Shown here: in pieces, positions 1 to 9,058 of the stretch
How the letters are laid out: the number at the start of each line of letters is the position of its first letter
Numbering within the stretch: the stretch's first letter is position 1
Assembly (NCBI GenBank): GCA_035293245.1
Contig: DATDOO010000106.1
Coordinates: 1-15,736, forward strand
Origin: DATDOO01 sp035293245
Lineage (GTDB): Bacteria > Pseudomonadota > Gammaproteobacteria > Methylococcales > Methylococcaceae
Length of the DNA stretch: 15,736 bases
Direction of reading: 5' to 3'
Program-made: the position numbers and the translations under genes
Notes under the pieces: model-generated
Databases searched by the model: none
Seen by the model: the letters and a program-made list of their open reading frames with translations, nothing else
What the model was told of the DNA's origin: nothing

Positions 1-174
1 TGAAAAACCCCTGTCGCTACTTCGCCTGATACACGGGCAATGCGTGCGTCGCACTTTCCGGCGCGTTGCGCTGCCCGCTAAGGGCGGCAATCTAGCGAAT
101 GCCAAGCCATAATTCAAAACGTAATTTATTACGGTGGCCATCATTTATCATGATGAACCGCCCGAACCACCAAA
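1..174. other. Left-edge non-coding stretch
   Basis: I can assign no gene here. A plus-strand frame is open from the edge to a TAA at 110-112 (about 36 codons, basic, not recognised), so a gene tail entering from the left cannot be excluded. The right part (about 105-155) is AT-rich and holds two short inverted repeats, listed separately. It lies immediately downstream of the stop codon of the GGDEF-EAL gene, so it should contain that operon's 3' end. Confidence 0.4.
115..133 (-). terminator. Weak candidate terminator after the GGDEF-EAL gene
   Basis: Read on the minus strand, 133-120 is an inverted repeat (CGTAAT, two bases, ATTACG) followed directly by TTTTG. A second inverted repeat, CATCA/TGATG, lies at 139-143 and 151-155, between the stop codon and this stem. 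A stem followed by T residues downstream of a stop fits a Rho-independent terminator, but this stem is AT-rich with almost no loop, so it would be weak. It could equally be an operator for something to the left. Confidence 0.25.
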
Positions 175-3100
175 TCACCCCGCGGCGCCCCTCACCAGCT
201 TGGCGAACGCCTCCGGCGGCAGCGGGGGGCTGGTGAGATAACCCTGGTACAGATCGCAGCCTTTGCCCTGCAGGAAAGCCAATTGTTCGGCGGTTTCCAC
301 CCCTTCGGCCAGCACCTTGAAGCCCAGGGTATGGCCCATGGCAACGATGGCGGCGGCGATTTCCATGTCGTCCTGGTGGAACGGAATGTCATCGACAAAG
401 CTCTTGTCGATTTTCAGTACATCCAGAGGAAAGCTCTTGAGGTAAGCCAGCGAGGAATAGCCGGTGCCGAAGTCGTCGATCGCCAGGCGGATGCCCAGAG
501 TCCGAAGCCGGTCGAGCATTTCCACCGCGGCTTCTTCCCGCTCCATTAGAGCGCTCTCGGTCAGTTCCAGTTCCAGCCAGTCCGCCGGGTAGCCGGTCTC
601 GCGCAGCACCTCGGCTACCGTGGCGCTGATATCGTTGTGGCGGAACTGATGCGGCGAGAGATTGACGGCCAGTTTGAGGGGCGGCACGCCGGCATCGAGC
701 CACGCCCGCCCCTGGCGGCAGGCTTCCCGCAATACCCACGCGCCGATCTCGCCGATCAGGCCGGTTTCTTCCGCCACCGGGATAAAGCGGCCGGGCGGCA
801 CCAGGCCATGTTCCGGATCCTGCCAGCGCACCAGCGCCTCGGCGCCGACGATGCGGCCGCTGGCGATGTCCACCTGGGGCTGATAGTGGACCCGCAAGCG
901 ATTTTCGCCGATGGCGCGGCGCAGGCGCGATCCCAGTTCGATGCGTTCGCGCGCCGCCTGGGTGAGTTCGTCGGAAAAATACTTGAAGCACCCCCGCCCC
1001 TCGGCCTTGGCCCGGTACAGAGCCGCGTCCGCCTGCTGCAACAGGTCCACCGCAGTCTGGCCGTTGTCCGGGTAGAGGCTGATGCCCACGCTGACGCCGA
1101 TGCGCACTTCGGCGCCGTTGGACAGGCGGCAGGGCTCGCTCAACGTGCTGATGATCTCGTCGGCCAGCCGCGCCGCGTCCTGGGGGTGGGCCAAGTCTTC
1201 CAGCAACACGGTGAACTCGTCCCCGCCCAGCCGGGACACGGTATCGACGCGGCGCACGCGGTTCAAGAGCCGTTCGGCGACCAATTGCAACAGTTCGTCG
1301 CCGCTGGGATGGCCGTAGCAATCGTTCACGTCCTTGAAACGATCCAGATCGAGCATCAACAGGGCCAACCGGCCGCTTTCGCGTAGCGCCACCTCCAGGC
1401 TGTGCTGCAGGCGGGAGAGCAACAGCAGCCGGTTGGGCAGGCCCGTGAGGGGATCGTGGTGGGCCAGGAATTCCAGTTGTGCCTCGGAAGACTTGAGGCG
1501 GGAAATGTCGGCAAAGACGCCCACATAGTGAGTCAACTGCCCGGCGCCGTCGTACACGGCGCTGACGCTCAGGAGCTCGGGATAGACATCGCCGTTCTTG
1601 CGCCGATTCCAGATTTCGCCTTGCCAGTGGCCGTCGTTGCATAGGCAGGCCCACATCTCGGCGTAGAAGCTCTCCCCCTGCCGGCCGGACTGGAGCAACC
1701 GGGGAGTCTGGCCCAGCACCTCGTGCTCGGCATAGCCGGTGAGTTGGCAGAACGCCCGGTTGACCATCTGGATGCGCTGATCGGCATCGGTGATGAGAAC
1801 CCCTTCCTGGGTATTTTCGAACACCGTGGCGGCCAGTCGTAGGCGTTCCTCGCTCTGTTTGCGTTCGCTGATGTCGCGGCAGGAACCGAAGGAAAGGCCG
1901 TCCGGCAGGAGTACGGCGTTGAGTTCCACCGGCACCAGGCCTTCGTCCTTGCGCTTGGCGAGCAGTTCGAGACGCGCCGCGCCCTCTTCGTGAACCTGCC
2001 GGTGCGCGGCGAGGGCGCGTTGCAGGTCTTCGGCAGCCACGATATCCCCGATGCCCAGGGTCAGCAGTTCCTCGGCTCGGTAATCCAGAAGTTCCGTGGC
2101 TTTCCTGTTGACGAACACGAAACGCCCTTGTGCGTTCACCAGAAATACCGCGTCGGGAGCGCCTTCCAGCACCGAGCGGAGCCGCGACTCGCTGGCTTGC
2201 AGGGCCTGTTCGTCGGCCCTGCGTTCGGTGATGTCCTGGGCCGACGACAGGGCGCCGGCGATGGCCCCGTCGCTGCCGACCAGCGCGCGGCAGCGCCAGG
2301 CGAGCAGTCGCCGCGCGCCGTCGCGGCGGCGCTGCCAGCTTTCCAGGTAGACCAAGTCCTTGTCGCCCCGGAACAGGGGCTCGACGAGCCCGTAGGTGTC
2401 CTGTTCGCCGAGAAAATAGTAGGCGGCTTCCTTGCCGATCGCGTCGTCGCCGAAAAAATCGAGCCCCGCCGGATTCGCCCACCTGTAGACCTTGTCGGCG
2501 TCCACTTCCATGATGATTTCCGGCACGGCGGCGAGAATGGCCTCCTGGCGAGCCGCAAGCGAGCGCAGAGCCCCGGAGGCATGGGCGGCGATTTCCAGCC
2601 GGTAGGTGCGCAGCCGCTGCCGCCAGAGCAGCAGCACCGCGGCGGACACGCAGGCGATGGCGAAGAAGGCCACCAAACTGACCCAGAACACCAGCTTCCG
2701 CAAGGGCGCCATCACTTCATCCCGGTCGATTTTCGCCACCAGATGCCAGGGCGTGCCCCGCACCGGGCGCACGACGGCCAGGACAGCGGTACTGCGGTAG
2801 TCGATGCCTTCCATTACCGCTTCCTTATTGCCCGAACGGATGGACGCAGCGGCGGGCAGTCGCGGCGCGTCGAGCGGGAAGCGATACGAGAGAGCGGTGC
2901 CTTTGCGGTGGCGCAGTTCGTTGAGGAACAGCACGTCGTCCCCGTCGCGCCGCGTCAGAATGGTTTCGGCGCTGGGGCTGGGAGTTGGCCATTCCTGAAT
3001 GAGCGGAAAGAGAAAGCCCTGCACCGGAGTATGCAACACCACCGCGCCGACCGCTTGCCGCATGCCGGCGGACGAAGTGCGCAGCAGCGGCACGATGAAA

Positions 3101-3843
3101 TCCAGATGGATATGGCCGGTTTTCTCCCGGTACAGGTCGCGGAATTGCACCTCACCGCTCGTCAAGGCGCTTGCCAGTACGTCGGGCGGCACGGGGTCCG
3201 AGTCGGCGCCGACCGGATCGAACACGTTGCGGCCGTCCGCTGCCAGCAGGTCGATGTCGTAGCCGTAAGCTACCGCCATCTCATCCATGCTTTCGCGCAC
3301 ATCGTTCCCCGCTTCGGAGCTTCCGGTGCGCAACATGTCGTCCACCTTGTCCACGAAGCCGGACCGGCTCGCCAAGATGCGGGCGTTGGCCCGATGTCCG
3401 TCCAGCCAGGTTTCGATCTGACCGGCTTTCAGGTCCGCAATGGCCTTCAGTTCCGCATATTTGTCGTCCCGCAGCTCCGGGCCGTGCAGGCGGACGATGC
3501 CGTAGCCGAGCAGGGGAACAATCAGCACCAGCATGAGGAAAACCGGAATCAACCCGCCGCGCCTGGGTCGCGCGGCATGGGCCTCGGCGGGTTCCGGCCA
3601 AGGATCGCGCCAGCCCCGCAGCAGCAGATAGAGCAGTCCGGTCGTGGCCGCGACAAAAAGCAGTCCCTTGGCCGTGCCGATGCGCTGCGCCAGGGACGGA
3701 TCATCGAAAGCGAGGGTCAACAGTTGATCGGAACTGACGATCCACAGGGCGGCAACGACTGCGTAAAGCAGGGCTACCGTGCCGGGCGGGAAGCACCGGG
3801 GCGGCACGGTCGCCGGGTTGTGTGGCGGGCGTATCCGTCGCAT
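175..3843 (-). CDS. Membrane Cache-PAS-PAS-PAS-GGDEF-EAL protein (cyclic di-GMP synthesis/turnover)
   Basis: A 1222-residue inner-membrane sensor predicted to make and/or break cyclic di-GMP. Two N-terminal membrane helices (about 21-43 and 56-76) form a module common in this class. A third helix (98-117) precedes a periplasmic Cache-like sensor region (about 120-380) and a fourth helix (383-407) leads back into the cytoplasm. Three PAS domains follow at about 433-540, 551-660 and 668-783. The GGDEF domain (about 790-955) has an intact GGDEF signature (873-877) and an inhibitory RxxD site, RRVD (864-867), five residues upstream. The EAL domain (about 970-1215) keeps EAL (1002-1004), LTES (1094-1097), DDFGTG (1123-1128), K1144 and EGVET (1180-1184), so the phosphodiesterase is probably active. 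Both activities therefore look possible; which dominates cannot be told from sequence. The start lies 16 bases after the chemoreceptor stop and has no clear Shine-Dalgarno, suggesting cotranscription. The ligand is unknown. Confidence 0.95.
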   Translation of the reverse strand: MRRIRPPHNPATVPPRCFPPGTVALLYAVVAALWIVSSDQLLTLAFDDPSLAQRIGTAKGLLFVAATTGLLYLLLRGWRDPWPEPAEAHAARPRRGGLIPVFLMLVLIVPLLGYGIVRLHGPELRDDKYAELKAIADLKAGQIETWLDGHRANARILASRSGFVDKVDDMLRTGSSEAGNDVRESMDEMAVAYGYDIDLLAADGRNVFDPVGADSDPVPPDVLASALTSGEVQFRDLYREKTGHIHLDFIVPLLRTSSAGMRQAVGAVVLHTPVQGFLFPLIQEWPTPSPSAETILTRRDGDDVLFLNELRHRKGTALSYRFPLDAPRLPAAASIRSGNKEAVMEGIDYRSTAVLAVVRPVRGTPWHLVAKIDRDEVMAPLRKLVFWVSLVAFFAIACVSAAVLLLWRQRLRTYRLEIAAHASGALRSLAARQEAILAAVPEIIMEVDADKVYRWANPAGLDFFGDDAIGKEAAYYFLGEQDTYGLVEPLFRGDKDLVYLESWQRRRDGARRLLAWRCRALVGSDGAIAGALSSAQDITERRADEQALQASESRLRSVLEGAPDAVFLVNAQGRFVFVNRKATELLDYRAEELLTLGIGDIVAAEDLQRALAAHRQVHEEGAARLELLAKRKDEGLVPVELNAVLLPDGLSFGSCRDISERKQSEERLRLAATVFENTQEGVLITDADQRIQMVNRAFCQLTGYAEHEVLGQTPRLLQSGRQGESFYAEMWACLCNDGHWQGEIWNRRKNGDVYPELLSVSAVYDGAGQLTHYVGVFADISRLKSSEAQLEFLAHHDPLTGLPNRLLLLSRLQHSLEVALRESGRLALLMLDLDRFKDVNDCYGHPSGDELLQLVAERLLNRVRRVDTVSRLGGDEFTVLLEDLAHPQDAARLADEIISTLSEPCRLSNGAEVRIGVSVGISLYPDNGQTAVDLLQQADAALYRAKAEGRGCFKYFSDELTQAARERIELGSRLRRAIGENRLRVHYQPQVDIASGRIVGAEALVRWQDPEHGLVPPGRFIPVAEETGLIGEIGAWVLREACRQGRAWLDAGVPPLKLAVNLSPHQFRHNDISATVAEVLRETGYPADWLELELTESALMEREEAAVEMLDRLRTLGIRLAIDDFGTGYSSLAYLKSFPLDVLKIDKSFVDDIPFHQDDMEIAAAIVAMGHTLGFKVLAEGVETAEQLAFLQGKGCDLYQGYLTSPPLPPEAFAKLVRGAAG

Positions 3844-3859
3844 GGGAATCGGTGCGGGA

Positions 3860-4966
3860 CTAGGCCGGGCTTTGCTCCGCGGCCCGGGCGATTTTTTCCA
3901 GGCACTTCATCACTTCCATGCTGACGTGTTCCATGCGCTGCAAAGCCTCCAGTGCACCCGCCCGGTCCCCGGACTCCAGGCGCTCCAAGGCGCTGAAGCC
4001 GCTTGCGTGCACGCGTTGATGCGGTATTTCCATATCCTGGAAGCCGGGGAGCCGGGAGAAGGTGCTCTTGCCTTCGCCGCTGTAGTACCACTTGCCGAGC
4101 CGGCAGGCGTGATGGTCGGCGAAATCGTGCTTGCCCTTGGACGAAAGCCCCATGAACACCTTGTAGATTTCGAACTTGAATACCAGGTGGTCGAGCTTCA
4201 CCACTTCCACGAAACTGCGCAAGGCGCCGCCGCTGATGGCGGACTGCATGTCGCGGGTCATGGCGATGAATTCTTGCATGCTGTCGCTGGCCGTGCGGCT
4301 GATGTCGCTGAAATTGCGCGAGTCGCGCGACACCGCGTCCATCTGCTCCTTGGCGGCGTTGGTCTCGGTGTGGATGGTGCCGACCAATCCTTCGATCTCG
4401 CTGGTCGCCTCGCCGGTTTTCTTGGCCAGGGTGCGCACCTCGTCGGCGACTACCGCAAAGCCGCGCCCCTTGTCGCCGGCGCGCGCCGCCTCGATGGCGG
4501 CATTCAGGGCGAGCAGGTTGGTCTGGTCGGAAATGTTGCGGATCAGGCTGATGATGCCCTCGATGCTCGCGGCCTTCAGATTCAGGCCTTCCACGGTCGC
4601 CGAGACGCCCTGGGTGTCCCGCGCCATGTCCATGAGCGATCCGGCGATGCGGTCCACCGCCTGCTGGGCGTTGACGGAAACGCCGGACGCCTTGCTCGCC
4701 GTGTCCTTCTCGCGGTGCATCACTTCGGCGACGGAAAAGAGGGAGGACTGCACCTCCAGCAGGGATTCGCCGAACGCAAGCATGTTGCGGAACAACCCCT
4801 GGCTGAATTCGCCATCGTCGTGCCGGCTGGATTCCTGCGCCCGCAGACGGGCGAGTTCCGCCGTCAAGCGTTGAACGTCATCCCGGTTCGCCGCGTTTTC
4901 CGACCGCAAAACGTCGACTTCTTCCCGCGCCTTTTCCAGGGCCTGTTTGTATTTGCTGCAGAACAT
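3860..4966 (-). CDS. Soluble methyl-accepting chemotaxis protein with C-terminal CZB zinc-binding domain
   Basis: A 368-residue chemoreceptor without membrane segments, so cytoplasmic. A coiled coil (about 4-45) is followed by the receptor signalling domain (about 85-245). Its conserved hairpin tip (about 138-182, with QTNLLALNAAIEAARAG and GRGFAVVADEVR) is the contact surface for CheA/CheW. The C-terminus is a CZB domain (about 255-360) with its expected metal ligands: H260, C288 in CRLGKWYYSGEG, H316 and H320. In characterised relatives this 3His/1Cys zinc site senses zinc or oxidants such as hypochlorite; that role here is inferred. There is no separate ligand-binding domain. The ATG at 4966 has a GAGG Shine-Dalgarno seven bases upstream (4974-4977). 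It is the first gene of a probable operon with the downstream GGDEF-EAL protein and is divergent from mfd. Confidence 0.93.
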   Translation of the reverse strand: MFCSKYKQALEKAREEVDVLRSENAANRDDVQRLTAELARLRAQESSRHDDGEFSQGLFRNMLAFGESLLEVQSSLFSVAEVMHREKDTASKASGVSVNAQQAVDRIAGSLMDMARDTQGVSATVEGLNLKAASIEGIISLIRNISDQTNLLALNAAIEAARAGDKGRGFAVVADEVRTLAKKTGEATSEIEGLVGTIHTETNAAKEQMDAVSRDSRNFSDISRTASDSMQEFIAMTRDMQSAISGGALRSFVEVVKLDHLVFKFEIYKVFMGLSSKGKHDFADHHACRLGKWYYSGEGKSTFSRLPGFQDMEIPHQRVHASGFSALERLESGDRAGALEALQRMEHVSMEVMKCLEKIARAAEQSPA

Positions 4967-4988
4967 GACGACGCCTCGAATAAGGGTG

Positions 4989-5012
4989 GAGTATCGGGAT
5001 GGAGAGTATCGG
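4989..5012. repeat. Direct repeat GAGTATCGG, 15-bp period, between chemoreceptor gene and mfd
   Basis: GAGTATCGG occurs at 4989-4997 and again at 5004-5012, exactly 15 bases apart, in the 115-base gap between the divergent chemoreceptor and mfd starts. Read toward the chemoreceptor, the copy at 5013-5006 is GCCGATAC, a 7/8 match to the -10 element GCCGATAA used by the flagellar sigma factor FliA. No matching TAAA -35 element stands at the usual distance, so a FliA promoter is only a possibility. The pair could instead be a tandem regulator site. Confidence 0.4.
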
Positions 5013-5081
5013 CGACGCGTCTTGTGCGCAATCCGCCACGCGGGTCATTTATCATAGTCGGCCTTTCACGCCTGATTGCCC

Positions 5082-8000
5082 ATGTCCGCACCCAGCCATC
5101 TCCGCGCCGCCTCGCCGCTCGCGCCCCCCGCGTTCCCTTCCGGCGCATCCCTCATGCGCTGGGACAATCTCGCCGGCTGCGCCGAGGCGCTGGCCCTGGC
5201 GTCTTGCGCCACGCGCGAGCCGGGGCTGCTGGTCGTGGTCGCTCCGGACCAGAGCGCCGCGCTGCGCCTGGAGCACGAGCTGGGGTTCTTTCTGAGCCAA
5301 CATGCGCCGCTGCTGCATTTCCCGGACTGGGAGACGCTGCCTTACGATACGTTCTCGCCGCTGCCGGAAATCGTCTCCCAGCGCATCGAAGCGCTCTCCC
5401 GGCTCGATTCGGTGCGCCAGGGCGTGCTGGTGGTGGCCGCCGCCGCCCTCATGCAGCGCCTCGGGCCGCGCTGCCACATCGCCGGCGGCAGCTTCGCCCT
5501 CAAGGTGGGCGAAAGGCTCGACCTGGAGGCCACCCGCGCCCGTCTGGAACGGGCGGGCTACCAGTGCGTCTCCCAGGTCTTGCAGCACGGCGAGTTCGCG
5601 GTGCGCGGGGCGATTCTCGACCTGTTCCCCATGGGCAACCCCACGCCGTTCCGCATCGACCTGTTCGACGACGAGGTGGAGTCCATCCGCACTTTCGACA
5701 CCGAGAGCCAGCGCTCCCTGGACAAGGTGGAGGCCATCCGCCTGTTCCCGGCCCGCGAGTTCCCCTTCGACGAGGAATCCATCAAGCGCTTCCGGCCCGC
5801 CTTCCGCGCCCGTTTCCCGGAACTGGAACGGCACAGCGCCCTGTACCGCGAGGTGAGCAAGGGCGTTCCCACCGGCGGGCTCGAGTATTACCTCCCGTTG
5901 TTCGTGGAAGGAACCGAAACCCTGTTCGACTACCTGCCGGAAGGCGCGCGCTTCGCGCTGCCGGAAACCGCCTTGGCCGCCGCGCGCCAGTTCAGCCTGG
6001 AAACCCGGCAGCGTTACGAAACGCGCAAGGACGACATCGACCGCCCGGCGCTGCCGCCGGAGCTGCTCTATCTGTCCCCGGAAGAACTGCAACAGCGTCT
6101 GGAAAAGCAGCCGCGCCTTTTTCTCGGCCACGGCGAGGCCAAGCGGGTCACTTTCGCCTGCGAATCCCTGCCCGACCTGACCTTGAAAATGCAGGAAAAG
6201 GAGCCGGCAGCGTGCCTGAAGCGTTTTCTGGTCGGCTCGGGGGCACGGACTCTGTTCGTGGCCGAAACCGCCGGCCGCCGCGAGGCGCTGCTCGATACGC
6301 TGCGCGGTTACGGCATCCAGGCGAAGACGGTCGAATCCTGGGCGGGGTTCCTGGCCGCGCCGGATGCCGCGTGCATCGTCGTCGCCCCGCTGGATCAGGG
6401 CGCGTGGCTCCAGGAGCCGTCTCTGGCCGTCGTCACCGAGACCCAGCTTTCCGGCGAGAAAGTCCGCCAGCGCCGCCGCCAGCGGCGCTCCTCCGAGCGG
6501 CACCTGGAGAACATCGTTCAGAGCCTGGCGGAACTGGAGATCGGCGAACCGGTGGTGCACCGCGAACACGGCGTGGGCCGCTACCTGGGGCTGACGACGC
6601 TGGAGATCGGCGGCATACCGGGCGAATACCTGACCCTGGAGTACGACCGGGGCGACAAGCTGTACGTGCCGGTGTCCTCGCTGCACCTCATCGGGCGTTA
6701 CGGGGCGGTGAGCGCGGAAGCCGCGCCGCTGCACCGCCTCGGCTCCGAGCAGTGGGAGAAGGCCAAGCGCCGCGCGCTGGAGAAAATCCGTGACGTGGCG
6801 GCGGAGTTGCTGGACATCCAGGCGCGCCGCGCCGCCCGCTCGCGCCCGGTTTACGCGTCCCTGGGCGAGGAATACGCCGCCTTTGCCGCCGGCTTCCCCT
6901 TCGAGGAAACTCCCGACCAGGAAAATGCCATCCACGAGGTATTGAACGATCTGGTTTCCCCCCGGCCCATGGACCGGGTGGTGTGCGGCGACGTGGGTTT
7001 CGGCAAGACCGAAGTCGCCATGCGCGCGGCTTTCGTGGCGGCCCAGTCCGGCAAGCAGGTGGCGGTGCTGGTGCCCACCACGCTGCTGGCGCAGCAGCAC
7101 TTCCAGAATTTCCGCGACCGTTTCGCCGACTGGCCCATCCGCGTGGAAACCCTGTCGCGCTTCGTCTCAGTCAAGGTGCAGACACAAATCCTGGAGGACT
7201 TGGCCGAAGGCAAGGTAGACATCGTGGTCGGCACCCACAAGCTCCTCAACCCGGAAATTCGCTACAAGAACCTGGGGCTGATCGTCATCGACGAGGAGCA
7301 CCGTTTCGGCGTGCGCCAGAAGGAGCAATTGAAGAAGCTGCGCGGCGACCTGGATTTACTCACCCTCACCGCCACGCCGATTCCGCGCACCCTGAACATG
7401 GCGCTGTCGGGCCTGCGCGATATTTCCATCATCGCCTCCCCCCCGGCCAACCGCCATCCCATCAAGACGTTCGTTTCCGAGTGGAGCGATGCTTTGGTCC
7501 AGGAGGCCTGCCAGCGCGAGATTCGCCGCGGCGGGCAAATCTACTTTCTGCACAACAAGATCGAGACCATGGACAGGGCCGCCGAGCGCCTTGCGCGCCT
7601 GCTGCCGGAAGCGCGCCTGGAAATCGCCCACGGCCAGATGCCCGAGCGCGACCTGGAGCGCATCATGCTGGATTTTTACCACCAGCGCTTCAACCTCCTT
7701 TTGTGCACCACCATCATCGAGAGCGGCATCGACGTGCCGTCCGCCAACACCATCGTCATCGACCGCGCCGACACCCTGGGCCTGGCCCAGTTGCACCAGT
7801 TGCGCGGCCGGGTAGGGCGCTCCCACCACCGCGCCTACGCTTACCTCCTGGTGCCGCCCAAGGCGGCCATCACCGCCGACGCGGTCAAGCGGCTGGAAGC
7901 CATCGAAGCTGCCGGGGAACTGGGGGCGGGCTTCATGCTGTCCTCCCACGACATGGAAATCCGCGGCGCCGGCGAACTGCTCGGCGAGCAGCAGAGCGGC

Positions 8001-8552
8001 GACATGGAGGAAATCGGCTTCAGTTTGTACACGGAACTGCTCGAGCGCGCGGTCAAGGCCATCCAGTCCGGCAAGCGCCCCGAACTGGAGACGCCGCTGG
8101 AGACCGGTCCGGAAATCGACCTGCAATGCCCGGCGCTGATTCCCGACGACTACCTGCCCGACGTGCATCAGCGCCTGGTGCTGTACAAACGGATTTCCAG
8201 CGCCCGGAGCGAGGAAGAACTCAGCGAGTTGCAGGTGGAAATGGTCGACCGTTTCGGCTTGTTGCCGGAACAGGTCAAGAACCTGTTCGCCATCACCGGC
8301 CTCAAATTGCTCGCCGCGACGCTTGGCATCCGCAAGATCGAGGTTGGCGCGCAAGGCGGCCGCGTCCTGTTCCACCCCCAGCCGCCCATCGACCCCCTCA
8401 AGATCATCCTGCTCATGCAAAGCCAGCCCAAGGTTTACCGCCTGGACGGGCCGGACAAGCTGCGCTTTACCCAGCCGCTGGAGACTGGGGCGGCGCGCGT
8501 TGAGTTCGTTCGGGCGCTGCTGGACGGCTTTAGGCCGACAGGTGTGGCCTAG
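5082..8552 (+). CDS. mfd: Transcription-repair coupling factor Mfd
   Basis: A 1156-residue ATP-dependent DNA translocase that removes RNA polymerase stalled at lesions and recruits UvrA for nucleotide excision repair. The N-terminal UvrB-like region (about 1-350) is followed by an RNA polymerase-interacting CarD-like domain starting near LEIGEPVVHREHGVGRY. The translocase motor has Walker A GDVGFGKTE (near residue 637), Walker B DEEH (near 737), motif III TLTATPIPRT, and the later motifs TTIIESGIDVPSAN and QLRGRVGRS. A TRCF C-terminal domain completes it. Length matches the family (E. coli about 1148). I chose the ATG at 5082; a TTG two codons earlier (5076) is open in frame but less likely. 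No strong Shine-Dalgarno is seen. The gene stands alone on its strand, divergent from the chemoreceptor and convergent with hepT, whose stop is 11 bases away. Confidence 0.98.
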   Translation: MSAPSHLRAASPLAPPAFPSGASLMRWDNLAGCAEALALASCATREPGLLVVVAPDQSAALRLEHELGFFLSQHAPLLHFPDWETLPYDTFSPLPEIVSQRIEALSRLDSVRQGVLVVAAAALMQRLGPRCHIAGGSFALKVGERLDLEATRARLERAGYQCVSQVLQHGEFAVRGAILDLFPMGNPTPFRIDLFDDEVESIRTFDTESQRSLDKVEAIRLFPAREFPFDEESIKRFRPAFRARFPELERHSALYREVSKGVPTGGLEYYLPLFVEGTETLFDYLPEGARFALPETALAAARQFSLETRQRYETRKDDIDRPALPPELLYLSPEELQQRLEKQPRLFLGHGEAKRVTFACESLPDLTLKMQEKEPAACLKRFLVGSGARTLFVAETAGRREALLDTLRGYGIQAKTVESWAGFLAAPDAACIVVAPLDQGAWLQEPSLAVVTETQLSGEKVRQRRRQRRSSERHLENIVQSLAELEIGEPVVHREHGVGRYLGLTTLEIGGIPGEYLTLEYDRGDKLYVPVSSLHLIGRYGAVSAEAAPLHRLGSEQWEKAKRRALEKIRDVAAELLDIQARRAARSRPVYASLGEEYAAFAAGFPFEETPDQENAIHEVLNDLVSPRPMDRVVCGDVGFGKTEVAMRAAFVAAQSGKQVAVLVPTTLLAQQHFQNFRDRFADWPIRVETLSRFVSVKVQTQILEDLAEGKVDIVVGTHKLLNPEIRYKNLGLIVIDEEHRFGVRQKEQLKKLRGDLDLLTLTATPIPRTLNMALSGLRDISIIASPPANRHPIKTFVSEWSDALVQEACQREIRRGGQIYFLHNKIETMDRAAERLARLLPEARLEIAHGQMPERDLERIMLDFYHQRFNLLLCTTIIESGIDVPSANTIVIDRADTLGLAQLHQLRGRVGRSHHRAYAYLLVPPKAAITADAVKRLEAIEAAGELGAGFMLSSHDMEIRGAGELLGEQQSGDMEEIGFSLYTELLERAVKAIQSGKRPELETPLETGPEIDLQCPALIPDDYLPDVHQRLVLYKRISSARSEEELSELQVEMVDRFGLLPEQVKNLFAITGLKLLAATLGIRKIEVGAQGGRVLFHPQPPIDPLKIILLMQSQPKVYRLDGPDKLRFTQPLETGAARVEFVRALLDGFRPTGVA

Positions 8553-8563
8553 GGCGACTGGAC

Positions 8564-9058
8564 TTATTGGAGACCGTCGATTTGCGGGAAACGTTTAATA
8601 AGGCGGGAGCGCAGGTTCCGATAGGACGCAGCCAGGGAATCGACATGCTCATGCGCGGCAATCAAGGCGTCCAGCAGTTCGTTCGGGTCGGCGACGTATT
8701 CGTGAATCATGCGGTTGCGCAATTTGCGCAGGGCGATCCAGGCATCGGCGGAAAGGATCAAACCGAGTTTTTCCGCCCGGTCCAGGTTTTCCAGCATGGT
8801 TCCCGGCGTTTCGGCCATGGCGCGCAAAAACGCCGGGAGCAGCTTGTCTCCGAGGGTATCCTGCAATCGGCCGAATCGTGCGACAAAAGCGTCGACGCGC
8901 TCGGCCAAGTCGTCATCGTCCGGCAACGTCTCGATGCGCTCGCGGGTCAGCGGTTGTGCAAACAAGCGCGCGTCGCAGCGCTTGAGGTAGTCGAGTTCCC
9001 TGGTTGCCACTTCGAGCAGTGCGCGCAGGCGGGCGAGTTCCTCGGTCTGGTCCGACAT
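8564..9058 (-). CDS. HepT-like toxin (putative HEPN ribonuclease) of a MNT-HepT module
   Basis: A 164-residue, largely alpha-helical protein with the HEPN ribonuclease motif Rx4HxY at R114-H119-Y121 (within RNRMIHEY). In characterised MNT-HepT (type VII) systems this protein is an RNase toxin, and the partner nucleotidyltransferase silences it by adding AMP to a tyrosine in or beside this motif. That mechanism is inferred here from the motif and the neighbour. The first ~60 residues make it somewhat longer than the shortest HepT proteins. Its ATG shares one base with the stop codon of the upstream antitoxin gene (TGATG), so the two are translationally coupled. It is convergent with mfd. It could also be a non-toxic substrate-binding subunit of a nucleotidyltransferase. 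Confidence 0.8.
   Translation of the reverse strand: MSDQTEELARLRALLEVATRELDYLKRCDARLFAQPLTRERIETLPDDDDLAERVDAFVARFGRLQDTLGDKLLPAFLRAMAETPGTMLENLDRAEKLGLILSADAWIALRKLRNRMIHEYVADPNELLDALIAAHEHVDSLAASYRNLRSRLIKRFPQIDGLQ

Noticed and set aside
18..92. Short minus-strand peptide frame ending near 18, as a possible gene remnant
   Set aside because: Only about 24 codons, preceded by an in-frame stop, with no recognisable family; too little to support a pseudogene call.
389..2482. Long (697-codon) open frame on the same strand inside the GGDEF-EAL gene, in another reading frame
   Set aside because: Composition is Arg/Gly/Pro-rich as expected of an out-of-frame reading of high-GC coding DNA, and the GGDEF-EAL frame has full family motifs throughout.
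1990..3924. Long (644-codon) plus-strand frame opposite the GGDEF-EAL gene
   Set aside because: Antisense shadow of a high-GC gene: no recognisable domain, and rich in Gln, His, Arg and Gly.
5076..5081. TTG start for mfd two codons before the ATG
   Set aside because: The ATG at 5082 is in frame and preferred; neither has a good Shine-Dalgarno, so nothing favours the rarer codon.
5052..7100. Long (682-codon) minus-strand frame opposite mfd
   Set aside because: Antisense shadow with no domain pattern; mfd motifs are complete on the plus strand.
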